Source: Bacteroidota bacterium (GTDB lineage Bacteria > Bacteroidota > Bacteroidia > Sphingobacteriales > Sphingobacteriaceae). From it: a stretch of DNA of 64,000 nucleotides. Location: assembly GCA_023450085.1 (NCBI GenBank), contig JAEXHI010000026.1, positions 62,001 through 126,000 of the forward strand, read 5' to 3'. Below, piece after piece: positions 7,186-17,111 of this stretch (the stretch's first letter is position 1; each line of letters starts with the position of its first letter). A program made the position numbers and the translations under genes. The notes under the pieces are model-generated. The model made no database searches and had not been told where the DNA came from. It saw only the letters and a list, made by a program, of their open reading frames with translations.

Positions 7186-8946
7186 TCAGAATTTATACAC
7201 CATTGTTTTGCCACTTGCAGCTAAACTGGCTACAATATAAATGGTACCATCTGGTGCAGTTTGCATATCAAAAGCAGTTACCTTTTCAGCAATAACCTTA
7301 CGCTCTGCACTCCATACGTTAGTGGTTTTATCAACTGTTTTCACTACCAATGAACTTGCGTTAGCATAAGCAAAATACAAGGTATCACCTGGGCCAATGG
7401 TCAAGGCAAAATTATCAGTAGTTGCACCAGTTAAAACACCGTTACCTATCTCGCTCCATACATTCTGGCTTTCATTGTATTTCATCACGTGGTTCATTCT
7501 AGTTGCGCTAGAACCTACTTGATAAACCAAATACTGCTGTCCCTGCTTATCTACCGCAATTGAAACCTGCTGTGAACCTACCAACCCATCAGCTGCTGCA
7601 AATGATATTGGCCCAACAGGAACCCAAGTATTATTTTGCAACTTATACATCGACGGCCTATTTGAACCAGTAGTTCTTTCCATCAAGCCTAAATAGATAT
7701 TCCCATCTAAACCTTTGATCAAATGATTCTGGAACATCGTTTTACCCGTTAAAGTTCCCGTAGCATCACCCCAAGTACCATTTTTATAACTGGTTACATA
7801 AACTCCCCTCTGAGGAATACTAGGATATTCCGTGGCATTACTTTGCTTAGACATCGAAACCATAGGCACATCGTTAGCATCTACCGCCATGGTCAAATAA
7901 TCAATCTTCATTGGCGTAAACCTATTGGCACCTACATTTGTCCAAGCAGTACCGCTATATTTTTTAACGGTAGCCCTTTGCTCGGCAGAAAAATAATCCT
8001 TATAGGCTACATACAGTTCGCCTGTACTATTAAATGCAATGGTATGTGCATCAGCTCTAAAGTCAGACATTCCTAATTTATCGCCCAAATTTTGCCATTG
8101 ACCATTTACGTAACCCATTACCGCTACTTTTCTATTATCGGTAGCAATGGTTCCTCCCGCTTCATCTTTACCGGTACGTTGGTAAATAAAATAAGGCATA
8201 TTGTTGATTGGATTAATTGCCATTTTTGGAGTTCCAGCAGTAGGCACGGTTAAATTGTCGCCAAAAAGCTCCCATTGCTTACCTGCGTAATTAGCTTTCA
8301 CTTTATACTCATAAGGTGTAGCCAACGATGCCTCATTTAGTAAATAAACAACCTGATCTTCGAAATTATTCACGGTAATTCCACTTTGCTGATCAACTGT
8401 ACCAATTTTTAAGGTTGCCCCAGTAGTAGTTGTAAAACTTGCTTTAAGCGCTTTGAAAGATACGCTTGTTGGAAATTCTACAATAATGTCCGTTCCCTTA
8501 ATTACGCCAATATAATCTGTCGTTAAATCAGGATTGTCTTTCTTATAAAATCCAAAACTAGTAATCCCGATTTTCTTTACTACTGTCACGGTATAAGTCC
8601 TGGTACTCTTATCTTCTGCCTTTACCCTATATCTTATCGGTTTGGTAAAATCGTGAAGTGTAATTGCTGACTCCTGCACTTCGTTTCCTACCTGCACAAT
8701 GGTTCGAGGATTATCGGTTTTAAAGATGGCTTTTAACTCGGTTACATCTGCCTCTGTTGGCAAGGCAACCACAATATTATCGTCAGTAATTACACCCTGA
8801 TATTCTTTTTCTACATTTTGGGCATCCTTTACTTTAAAAGAAAATGATTCGATACCCTTAGCGTACATTACTGGATCTTTTTTACAACCAGCCACTACTA
8901 TCAAAAGCAGCAAGGAAACGCTCAGTTGGTTAAAAATAGTCTTCAT
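7186..8946 (-). CDS. Surface lipoprotein with two DUF5018-like domains and a propeller-like C-terminus
   Basis: A 586-residue lipoprotein (LLLLIVVAGC, lipid Cys at 21). Two similar beta domains follow, about residues 30-125 and 126-215. Each has the pattern 'I-SF-F...Y-GVI...DIIV-(F/L)P', then 'LKA-F', 'GIT(V/L)-(D/N)F' and a closing 'Y-(V)K(A)' strand, as in DUF5018-type domains of Sus-linked proteins. The C-terminal 370 residues carry repeated 'G-W...G', 'AVD(A/K)' and 'YVAY/YLVYQ' elements suggesting a beta propeller. It starts one base after the M16 peptidase stop and is the last gene of the SusCD locus, so it is probably a surface substrate-binding protein. The ligand is unknown. Confidence 0.7.
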   Translation of the reverse strand: MKTIFNQLSVSLLLLIVVAGCKKDPVMYAKGIESFSFKVKDAQNVEKEYQGVITDDNIVVALPTEADVTELKAIFKTDNPRTIVQVGNEVQESAITLHDFTKPIRYRVKAEDKSTRTYTVTVVKKIGITSFGFYKKDNPDLTTDYIGVIKGTDIIVEFPTSVSFKALKASFTTTTGATLKIGTVDQQSGITVNNFEDQVVYLLNEASLATPYEYKVKANYAGKQWELFGDNLTVPTAGTPKMAINPINNMPYFIYQRTGKDEAGGTIATDNRKVAVMGYVNGQWQNLGDKLGMSDFRADAHTIAFNSTGELYVAYKDYFSAEQRATVKKYSGTAWTNVGANRFTPMKIDYLTMAVDANDVPMVSMSKQSNATEYPSIPQRGVYVTSYKNGTWGDATGTLTGKTMFQNHLIKGLDGNIYLGLMERTTGSNRPSMYKLQNNTWVPVGPISFAAADGLVGSQQVSIAVDKQGQQYLVYQVGSSATRMNHVMKYNESQNVWSEIGNGVLTGATTDNFALTIGPGDTLYFAYANASSLVVKTVDKTTNVWSAERKVIAEKVTAFDMQTAPDGTIYIVASLAASGKTMVYKF

Positions 8947-8947
8947 G

Positions 8948-11758
8948 TTATTTGTTTAAAGTCTTATAGTTTTCTGGCATTAATATGGCCTTAATACCAG
9001 GTTGGTTGATGATGTATTTTTTTGCATACTCCGCAATTTGTGCCGGAGTGATACTGTTCACCATTTCTTCGTATTTGGTGAAATAGCTGAAATCTTTGAA
9101 TCCGAAATAAAACTGGTTTCTTAATGCGGTACTCCAAAACAAGTTTTTGTTCGATTGCTTTTTGTAGCCATCAATCTGCTGTATTTTGATGTTCTTCAGG
9201 TCTTCCGCAAAATATTCTGGTTTATTGGCTACTTTTTCCAATTCTAGCTGCGCTTGTTTCACTAAAAATTCGGCCGACTCTGGTGCACAACTGAACGAAA
9301 CACGCGAGCGAATTAGTGGATTAGGGATACTAGTAGCCGAAACTGAAACACCTACGCCGTAAACCCCTGAATTTTCTTCGCGAAGGTTCAAACGCATTTT
9401 CACTTTAAGCACTTCTTGCAGCAAGGTTTGCACTAAAATATCTGGGTAGTCATATTTTACGTCATTGCTTTGGTAAAATAGGTTAACCGTGCTTTTAGGA
9501 GCCTTACCCGCATACATTAAAATGTCTTTTGCTTTGTTACCACCGGTTGGACCCTTATATTTAAAGTCTTTCACATAATCGCCTGATGGCAAACCACCGA
9601 TATACTGCTCTACCATTGGCTTAATGCTATCGAGGTTAAAATCGCCAACAATTACAAACTGAAAGTCTTTGGCTGAACCAAATCTGCTTTTAAATACAGG
9701 AATGATATTTTCGAATTTCACTTCTTTATTGATACGTTCTGCCGTAACATCAGAATCAAAATCCTCGTCTCCTTTCAGTAGCTCTGAAATAGCTTGGTTA
9801 TAGGCGTAGTTTGGAGACAGCTTGGCATTTTCCAAACCTTCCAATGCTTTACGTTTGGATTGATCAAAAGTTACCTTATCCGCATTTGGATACATCCACT
9901 TCAAATACATCAACTGGAACATGGTTTTGGCATCCTTCCAGTCGGCATTGGTTACTACGCCTTCTCTATTGCCCGAAAGAATAAGTACCGCTGAGGCTGA
10001 ATTTCCCGTTAAAAATTGAGTTAATGCTTTTCGTCCAAAGGCACCTGCACCACTTAGCCCTGTAACTGGTTTTACAAATTGCGCCGTAACATACTGGGCA
10101 GAATCCAACGCATACATGCCACCCTCCCTAAATCCAGAAATGGTCAAATAATCTTTCTTTTCTTTAGTTTGCTTGATATAAACCGTAGTTCCATTAGATA
10201 ACGACCACTTGGTTACGCCAATTTCAGATAATTTGTCTTCTTTAGTCACCTTGCCTGCTATCGGTTGTTTTTCCAATAGTTGTTTAGGCATTTCTACTTC
10301 ATCGGCCCAAGGAGATACTTTTTGCTTAAGCGCATTGGCCATCAAAGTTTTTAATTGTGCTTGACTTGGCAATAAGGCTTTGTCTTTTTCTGGAGCGGTA
10401 AGCAGCACCACCATATTATTTGGAGTAAGCTTGGTTCTTAAAAAGTTAAGCAAACTCACGGAGTCTATTTTTGCCGCATATTTTAATGCAAGCGCCGTGC
10501 GTTGTGGTTTATCCATCATCACGCTACCTACATAAAAATCCTCATGCATTTCATTTAAATAGGTTTCAGATTGACTTTTTTCTTCCTTAGCCCCTCTCTT
10601 AATCGCCGCCATATACTCTTCGCGATATTTCGATATCTCTTCGGAAGTAAAACCATATCTCAAGATACGTTGCAGTTCCAATAGGTAATTTTCGATACCG
10701 CTTTTTACCTGATCACGATATAAAGAAACACCACCAGCAACCACGCCATTTTTTAGCACAATATTGCTGATAGAGAAGCTGCCATCCTTAAAATTATCAC
10801 TCAACTGTGAAACCCTACTGAACCTATTTTTTGCCAAGGCATTAAAAAAGCTTCTGGTTTGTTGCTGCTGATAATCTTGTTCTGTTTTAATAGCTCCAGA
10901 TGATTTTATTTTATGGAAGAAACTAAAATCAATCTCCCTAGCCTCTTTATCAGTGATGATAGAGAACAAAGTGTCTTTATGGCTTGGCAACTCATAATAA
11001 ACCCTTGGGTCCTTGCTTTTGGCTTTGTATTGGGTAAATTCGGCTTTGATGTATTGTTCCACCTTTTTAGGATCAATATCGGTTACAATAGCGATGGCCA
11101 TTAAATCAGGACGATACCATTTCTGGTAAAAATCTACAATGGTTTGGCGTTTAAAGTTTTTCAGGATATCCACTTTACCAATCGGCAATCTTTCGGCATA
11201 CCTTGACTTGTTGAACAGTACTGGCAAATATTGATCTCTCAATCTATTTTCAGCACCTTGTTTGCTACGCCACTCTTCAATCACTACCCCTCTTTCTTTA
11301 TCAATCTCGCCGGCATCGAAAGTTACTCCGAAAGCCCAATCAGCCATGATATCAATGGATTTTTCCAGGTTTTTCTCTTCCTCTGTATTGATGCTGATTT
11401 TATACACAGTTTCGTCGAAACTGGTATGTGCATTTAAATCGGCACCAAATTTTACACCCTTTGATTCCAAAAAGGTAATCACATCATTTTTAGAATAATG
11501 TTTGGTACCATTAAAAGCCATATGTTCCACAAAATGCGCTAAGCCAAGCTGTTTTTCATTTTCCTGAAGCGAACCAGCATTTACAAATAAACGTAAGGTT
11601 GAGGTACCAGGATCTTTATCGCTTTTGTAGATATAATAAGTAAAGCCATTGGCCAATTTTCCCTTCACCAAATTTGGATCTTGCTTAAGGGTTTGGGCAA
11701 AGCCTACCGTACAAAGTATTGTTAAAATGAGGAGCGTTGTTATCTTCTTTAAATTCAT
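8948..11758 (-). CDS. Zinc metallopeptidase of family M16 (insulinase/pitrilysin)
   Basis: A 936-residue protein with a signal peptide (LLILTILCTVGFAQ). The inverted zinc motif HFVEH is at residues 75-79 (His75, Glu78, His79), and Glu155 in 'KERGVV' is the expected third ligand 76 residues on. The length fits a two-lobed M16 protease with an active N-terminal half and an inactive C-terminal half, the latter containing 'QFVIVGDFNLDSIKPMV' and 'LREENSGVYGVGVS'. M16 enzymes degrade peptides inside a closed chamber. With a Sec signal it should act in the periplasm or on the surface. Its place directly after SusC, SusD and a lipoprotein makes peptide utilisation the likely job of the locus. Confidence 0.92.
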   Translation of the reverse strand: MNLKKITTLLILTILCTVGFAQTLKQDPNLVKGKLANGFTYYIYKSDKDPGTSTLRLFVNAGSLQENEKQLGLAHFVEHMAFNGTKHYSKNDVITFLESKGVKFGADLNAHTSFDETVYKISINTEEEKNLEKSIDIMADWAFGVTFDAGEIDKERGVVIEEWRSKQGAENRLRDQYLPVLFNKSRYAERLPIGKVDILKNFKRQTIVDFYQKWYRPDLMAIAIVTDIDPKKVEQYIKAEFTQYKAKSKDPRVYYELPSHKDTLFSIITDKEAREIDFSFFHKIKSSGAIKTEQDYQQQQTRSFFNALAKNRFSRVSQLSDNFKDGSFSISNIVLKNGVVAGGVSLYRDQVKSGIENYLLELQRILRYGFTSEEISKYREEYMAAIKRGAKEEKSQSETYLNEMHEDFYVGSVMMDKPQRTALALKYAAKIDSVSLLNFLRTKLTPNNMVVLLTAPEKDKALLPSQAQLKTLMANALKQKVSPWADEVEMPKQLLEKQPIAGKVTKEDKLSEIGVTKWSLSNGTTVYIKQTKEKKDYLTISGFREGGMYALDSAQYVTAQFVKPVTGLSGAGAFGRKALTQFLTGNSASAVLILSGNREGVVTNADWKDAKTMFQLMYLKWMYPNADKVTFDQSKRKALEGLENAKLSPNYAYNQAISELLKGDEDFDSDVTAERINKEVKFENIIPVFKSRFGSAKDFQFVIVGDFNLDSIKPMVEQYIGGLPSGDYVKDFKYKGPTGGNKAKDILMYAGKAPKSTVNLFYQSNDVKYDYPDILVQTLLQEVLKVKMRLNLREENSGVYGVGVSVSATSIPNPLIRSRVSFSCAPESAEFLVKQAQLELEKVANKPEYFAEDLKNIKIQQIDGYKKQSNKNLFWSTALRNQFYFGFKDFSYFTKYEEMVNSITPAQIAEYAKKYIINQPGIKAILMPENYKTLNK

Positions 11759-11766
11759 TACGCTGC

Positions 11767-12231
11767 TTATTTTTTAGTGATGATTAATTCTTTTTGTAAT
11801 TGATCTGGTCCTGGTAAGCCAATGGTATAGTTTTTACTATTGCTCAATAAGCGAATGGTAATCGTATTGTCTTTGGTAGGATCCACCGGTGCTGCCAACC
11901 ATTTAATGGAGATAGGGCGTTCAAAAATGCCGTTCGGAAAGTTCAAGATGTTCCCTTGAGTAACCAATTCGAAGTCTCGACCGGCCAATAAACCATTACC
12001 TACAACCACTTCATATTTAAGATCAACAGGCTCAAATTGAAGCTTGGTGCTGAAATAAACTTTATAATCTACTTGATCTTTTCGGTCTGTTAAAACTTCA
12101 ACCGTTGATCTATTGTTCACATGAATATGGAAAAAAGGATGGTCGTAAGGCTCAAATTCGTCCTTACAAGCTGAAAAAAACGTGATGCTTAGCAACAACG
12201 ATAATATATATATGTATTTGCTCTTTTTCAT
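11767..12231 (-). CDS. Sus-associated surface lipoprotein (DUF4843-like)
   Basis: A 154-residue lipoprotein (LLSITFFSAC, lipid Cys at 22). The Cys is followed by KDEFE, an acidic stretch resembling the Bacteroidota signal for surface exposure. The mature part is all-beta, with 'VDYKVYFSTKLQFEPVDLKY', 'LAGRDFELV' and a terminal 'TITIRLLSNSKNYTIG', like DUF4843 and Calx-beta-like proteins encoded next to SusD. It starts 7 bases after the SusD stop and ends 8 bases before the M16 gene, so it is in the operon. It is probably a third surface component of the uptake complex; the substrate cannot be read from sequence. Confidence 0.7.
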   Translation of the reverse strand: MKKSKYIYILSLLLSITFFSACKDEFEPYDHPFFHIHVNNRSTVEVLTDRKDQVDYKVYFSTKLQFEPVDLKYEVVVGNGLLAGRDFELVTQGNILNFPNGIFERPISIKWLAAPVDPTKDNTITIRLLSNSKNYTIGLPGPDQLQKELIITKK

Positions 12232-12238
12232 TTAGCTT

Positions 12239-13687
12239 CTAATTATATCCAGGGTTTTGTTTTAATGCAGGGTTTGCCTCCAACTCTCTGGTGTTAAATG
12301 GTAAAATAAATTTGTTATTGGGATAGTTGAGAGAACAAACTGTAGCATTACAATCGCTACCACGTTGCAAGTTTCCTTTTCTTCGTACAATATCAAACAA
12401 ACGATGCCCTTCAAAACATAACTCTCTGTTTCTTTCGTCGGCAATGGTTTGATATAACTCTGCAGGAGTTTGATCATTATTGCCAATTGGCACCGTGTGG
12501 GCACGTTGAGAAATGATCTTAATGTCGTCCTTAGCCTCGCTGTATTTTTGAAGATTCCACTTTGCCTCTGCTCTATTTAAATAAACCTCAGACAAACGGA
12601 TTACTTTGATTACGTAAGCTTGAGCTTTCGCGAATTCTATTTCACCATATTTATTTGTAATAAAATTAGGCCCAACATTTTTGAACATACTAGACAACCT
12701 CACGTCATTAGGATCAAACATCTCGATTAATTTTGAAGAGGCTGCGTATTGCGCTATAACAGGGGAAGAAAATACACTGATAATTTCCTTTGCATTTACT
12801 TTTTCAAGCATTTGACCCGACAAATGAAACAGCGTTTCTACTTTAGGGCTTGCTGTAGCAGCAGGATAAGCAGTAAATACTTGTTTATATTCCGCAGTAT
12901 TGGCCAACCTATACTTACTATCCGCAATAACCAAATCTGCAGTTTTCACACAGTTTTCCCAATCTCCTTTATACAAATACACTCTAGACAAGAGACCTAA
13001 AGCCGCTTGATAGCTGATCAATGCCTGATCACCACCATTTTTATACTTAACCAAATAAGGTAATGAAGCATTTAAATCACTCAAAATTCGGTCATAAGTT
13101 TCTTTTACTGTGGCTCTAGGAACCGCCGCTCCCGGTGATGGTGTTTTAGTAGGAATTGGTATTCCTGGATGTGAGGCATCTGCAGTATAGTTATATGGCT
13201 GGGCAAATACCATACTCAAATCCAAAAAGCAAATGGCACGTAACACCAATGCCTGTCCTTCTATCTCCTCTATTTGAGCTAATTGTCCTGGATATTTGGC
13301 TTTCAATTCACCTACGGCATTGATAATGTTATTTACGTTATTAAGCGTTGCGTAAATATTTTGCCAAATGTAATAGGAGGAACGTGTAGCATCATCAGCC
13401 GTATGAGAGAAATTAAAAGCCTCCAGCATGACAGAATTGGCATTAACTGCACTTGAAATACTGATCACATTATCAGAAGCTACATCTTCAATCATTCCAA
13501 ATTCGTTGCGTCTATAATCAAGCATTAGCTTATAAGAACCCACCAGCGCAACCTTTGCCCCATTTACGTCTTCAAATAAAGCTCCCTTACTCACTCTTCC
13601 TACAGGTTCTTTTTCTAAAAACTTTTTACAAGATGTTAGGCCAAAAGCCAACATCAGTATATATATGTATATTATTCTTTTCATCAA
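12239..13687 (-). CDS. SusD/RagB-family nutrient-binding lipoprotein
   Basis: A 482-residue lipoprotein (LMLAFGLTSC, lipid Cys at 20) starting 'KKFLEKEPVGRVS', the usual opening of SusD proteins. Family marks include 'YYIWQNIYATLNNVNNIINA', 'EGQALVLRAICFLDLSMVFA' (TPR-like helix with the conserved RA), 'LLSRVYLYKGDWENCVKTAD' and the C-terminal 'RNRELCFEGHRLFDIVRR'. SusD forms the lid of the SusC outer-membrane channel and captures the substrate at the cell surface. The gene starts 8 bases after the SusC stop. With a peptidase in the operon, peptides are the likely cargo; this is inference. Confidence 0.95.
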   Translation of the reverse strand: MMKRIIYIYILMLAFGLTSCKKFLEKEPVGRVSKGALFEDVNGAKVALVGSYKLMLDYRRNEFGMIEDVASDNVISISSAVNANSVMLEAFNFSHTADDATRSSYYIWQNIYATLNNVNNIINAVGELKAKYPGQLAQIEEIEGQALVLRAICFLDLSMVFAQPYNYTADASHPGIPIPTKTPSPGAAVPRATVKETYDRILSDLNASLPYLVKYKNGGDQALISYQAALGLLSRVYLYKGDWENCVKTADLVIADSKYRLANTAEYKQVFTAYPAATASPKVETLFHLSGQMLEKVNAKEIISVFSSPVIAQYAASSKLIEMFDPNDVRLSSMFKNVGPNFITNKYGEIEFAKAQAYVIKVIRLSEVYLNRAEAKWNLQKYSEAKDDIKIISQRAHTVPIGNNDQTPAELYQTIADERNRELCFEGHRLFDIVRRKGNLQRGSDCNATVCSLNYPNNKFILPFNTRELEANPALKQNPGYN

Positions 13688-13695
13688 TTTTTTAA

Positions 13696-16600
13696 TTAAA
13701 AACCTACATTTAAACCAAATGATAATATCAATGGTCTTGGATAAGGATCAGAATAATTTTTAAAATCATTATATCCCTCTCTTGATTTATAAGGTGTCCA
13801 AACCGCTACATTGTCTGCCTGCAGGTAAAAGTTTGCTCTATCCAATCTTAACTTCTTAGTTAGCGAGTTAGATAACCTATAATTTAAACTTACATTACTG
13901 ATTCTAAAAGCGGATCTGTCATGAAGAAAACGAGTAGAATTACGTCCATTATCAGCATTTTCAGTTAATACTGTTTTTGGCACCAAAGTTAAATCACCTG
14001 GTTCCATCCATCTGTCCAATTGATTTCTAGATTGGTTTTGGGTAGCTAGGTTTCTTCCGTCAGACTCGGAATTACGTTGTAAATTACTAAACAAATACCC
14101 CCCAACGGTGTACTGAAACAAACCTCTCAAAGAGAAATTTTTGTACTCGAAAGTATTGGTCATGCCTCCAAAGAAATCCGGCGTTTGTCTGCCAGCCACT
14201 ACTTTGTTATTTGCATCGTAAACTTTAGTAAGGTTTCCTCTGGTATCATACCAAAGCGGACCGCCGTCTCTTGGATCAACTCCTGCCCAACGAATCAGGT
14301 AGTTGGTTTTCGTATCTTCTCCTACCCTTACAATGCTTGTTTCAAACCTTCTTTCTACGTTGTTGTAAAGACTCAACACTTTATTTCTATTTAAAGAAAA
14401 ATTGAAACTGGTGTTCCAGACAAAATCTTTCTTTTGAATATTTTGAGTGTTTAAAGTGATTTCAAATCCACGGTTTCTTAAAGAACCAATATTCTGAGTA
14501 ACACGCTCAAAACCAGTAGTATTTGTAACATATATATCATCCAACAAATCCACACTTTTATTGTAATAAGCTTCTACTTCTAGTGATATTCTTTTAAAGA
14601 AACTTAAACTCAAACCCAAGTTATACAGATAGGTGGTTTCCCAAGTTAAAACTGGATTTTCTCCTGAAGACATTTTTGCTCCCGACTGGCCATTGTAACC
14701 GTAATCACTGTCAAATCTGTATACCCCTTTAGATTTATAGGCTCCTATTCTAGAATTGCCATTGGTTCCAAAACTAAATTTTAGCTTAGCGAAATCAATT
14801 GCCTTTGTTTTCCAGAAGTTCTCTTTGCTGATGATCCAAGAGGCTCCGATCGAATTAAATGTTGCCCAGCTTACATCACTTCCAAAATCTGAATTGGCAT
14901 CTCTACGAAAACTTCCTACCAAATGATATTTTGCATCCCATGCATAGTTAGCTTGAGCATAATAAGATAGTTGCGACTGCTCGGTTCCAGAACTACTACC
15001 TGATCGAGTTAAGGCCGCAGACACCTCCCTGATTTTATCATTTGCAAACCCATAACCTGATGCAGATACTGATTTTCTTTCAGAATCACTTGCTTCTGCT
15101 CCCACAATCGCTGATATCGTGTTTCTGCCAAATGACCTCTCGAAGTTAAAACGATGTTGCGAATTCCATAGAAAATTGGATGTTTGCCCTCTGTAAGCAT
15201 CACCATCACTTAAAGCACCTACAAACGTATTCATAGAATCGTAAGTGTTTTCAATGATAGAACTATAGTTGATCCCGTTAACGGTAGTATAGGTTAAACC
15301 AGGTATAATTTTAATAGTCCCCCCAATATTTGCATAAGTAGCCATCGTTTTCTGAACATCTTCATTGTATACGGCCTCGGCTAGTTTATTGTAAAATTGC
15401 TTTACATAGTTACCATCAGCATCAAATGGGCTATCCACCGGACGATTGATAAAATAAGCATCTCCTGGGTTAAACATGTTGTTAATTACATAGGAGTTGC
15501 CCATCTTAAAAAACAAATCTACCCCTTTAGAGATATTCTGATCTAAATTGATACGGCTAGAAAATCGCTGTGTTTGGTTGGCGATGATGATTTGCTTTTC
15601 ATTAAAATAAGCTCCAGAAACAAAATATTTAGTTTTTTTATTTCCTCCAGAAAATGAAATATCGTGCTGTGTAGTTACACCGTTTCTATAAAAAATATCA
15701 TACCAATTTGTATTTCCACCCGGATCAATAGGCATAGCTGGGTTGGAGCCCGTAGCTGCTTTTAAATTCTGATACGATTCAGCGATAAGCATCCTATATT
15801 CTGCCGCACTCAAAACGTTAAAACGATTATTGTCATTCAACAAGTTAATCCCCGTCCTGAAGCTATAATTCACGTTGTTTACACCATCTTTACCTTTAAT
15901 GGTATTGATTAAAACAACACCATTAGATCCATTAGCACCGTATATTGAGGTAGCTGTTGCGTCTTTAAGAATGGTAATAGACTCTATATCGTTGGGATTG
16001 ATAAAAGTCAACGGACTGATACTGGTGTTTGTTCCGGTAATCGCATTATTCTCATCGCCAGTGTACATAGGTATTCCATCAATTACCCAAAGTGGGTCGC
16101 TTGATGCTCCTAGTGAAGATTCTCCACGAATACGTGTCTGATATCTTGGTCGGACACTCGATGTAGTAGCATCCTGGATTTGTACCATTACGCCAGGCAC
16201 TACCCCATCCAATAACTGATCTACACGATTTAAAGGTCTCATCTCTAAATCTTTTCGAGTTAATTGAACTGCACTACCTACTTGGCTCTCCTTGGTTTCT
16301 TTAGTACCATAGGCTGTAATGATTACTTCCTGTAAATTACTGGCAGTTTCTTTTAAAACAACATCAATGTTGCTATTACCAGCTACCGCTATTTCTTGGG
16401 TACCATAGCCAATGATAGAAAATACTAGTGTACCATTTGAAGGAGCTTTGATTACGTAGTTACCCTTGGCTCCTGTATTGATAGCTCTATCTGTTCCTTT
16501 AACTCTTACTACAACCCCAGGCAGTGGCTGTGGGTCTTTACCTGGCCCTTCATATGAACTTACCACCCCTCTCACATTAATCTCTTCTTGTGAAGTATTT

Positions 16601-16965
16601 GCCTTAGCTTCAGTTAAAATGACCGTTTTATCAATAATCTTATAATTTAGGTTTAGCTGATTGGTTATTTTAGCTAAAACATCCTTAAGATCTTCGTTTT
16701 TCACGTCTAGGGTAATCGTTCCTTTTTGATCAGCTTGTTTAGCATCATATAAAAGGAAATAGCCAGTTTGTTTTTTAATACTTTCCCATACTTGCTCCAA
16801 GCGCTGGTTTCGGGCGCTGATGCTTACCTTCTGGGCATAACCCGAAGCTTTTACACCAAATGAAGCGAGTACAATTAGGTATACGGTTAGTCTCATCATT
16901 AATAGTATTTTTCTATTAAATAGTTTGCTTGTTCCCGACTGCTTGCCGAGAAGAAATTGTTTCAT
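13696..16965 (-). CDS. SusC/RagA-family TonB-dependent outer-membrane transporter with STN domain
   Basis: The ATG at 16965 (1089 residues) gives the long basic N-region and signal typical of FecR-controlled SusC proteins, ending 'LASFGVKASGYAQ'. An STN signalling domain follows (about 50-110), then a carboxypeptidase-regulatory-like beta domain (about 125-210), the TonB/plug region beginning 'EVIITAYGT', the 'GSNGVVLINT' plug mark, and a C-terminal barrel ending 'ILSFGLNVGF' with terminal Phe. SusC transporters import SusD-bound nutrients with energy from TonB. The STN domain is known to contact FecR anti-sigma factors, which fits the FecR gene 146 bases upstream and the ECF sigma gene beyond it. 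Confidence 0.95.
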   Translation of the reverse strand: MKQFLLGKQSGTSKLFNRKILLMMRLTVYLIVLASFGVKASGYAQKVSISARNQRLEQVWESIKKQTGYFLLYDAKQADQKGTITLDVKNEDLKDVLAKITNQLNLNYKIIDKTVILTEAKANTSQEEINVRGVVSSYEGPGKDPQPLPGVVVRVKGTDRAINTGAKGNYVIKAPSNGTLVFSIIGYGTQEIAVAGNSNIDVVLKETASNLQEVIITAYGTKETKESQVGSAVQLTRKDLEMRPLNRVDQLLDGVVPGVMVQIQDATTSSVRPRYQTRIRGESSLGASSDPLWVIDGIPMYTGDENNAITGTNTSISPLTFINPNDIESITILKDATATSIYGANGSNGVVLINTIKGKDGVNNVNYSFRTGINLLNDNNRFNVLSAAEYRMLIAESYQNLKAATGSNPAMPIDPGGNTNWYDIFYRNGVTTQHDISFSGGNKKTKYFVSGAYFNEKQIIIANQTQRFSSRINLDQNISKGVDLFFKMGNSYVINNMFNPGDAYFINRPVDSPFDADGNYVKQFYNKLAEAVYNEDVQKTMATYANIGGTIKIIPGLTYTTVNGINYSSIIENTYDSMNTFVGALSDGDAYRGQTSNFLWNSQHRFNFERSFGRNTISAIVGAEASDSERKSVSASGYGFANDKIREVSAALTRSGSSSGTEQSQLSYYAQANYAWDAKYHLVGSFRRDANSDFGSDVSWATFNSIGASWIISKENFWKTKAIDFAKLKFSFGTNGNSRIGAYKSKGVYRFDSDYGYNGQSGAKMSSGENPVLTWETTYLYNLGLSLSFFKRISLEVEAYYNKSVDLLDDIYVTNTTGFERVTQNIGSLRNRGFEITLNTQNIQKKDFVWNTSFNFSLNRNKVLSLYNNVERRFETSIVRVGEDTKTNYLIRWAGVDPRDGGPLWYDTRGNLTKVYDANNKVVAGRQTPDFFGGMTNTFEYKNFSLRGLFQYTVGGYLFSNLQRNSESDGRNLATQNQSRNQLDRWMEPGDLTLVPKTVLTENADNGRNSTRFLHDRSAFRISNVSLNYRLSNSLTKKLRLDRANFYLQADNVAVWTPYKSREGYNDFKNYSDPYPRPLILSFGLNVGF

Positions 16966-17111
16966 ATTTTTGTATGTATTGGTTTTAAAATTTGATTGGA
17001 TTCGACACTCATCAATTTGACAACAACCATACTTTTTGTCCGGAAGCATTGGCGTGCTTTCGGATTTTTTATGATGGCCGTTGTGTTGGCTTTTGTAGGT
17101 TTACATCATAT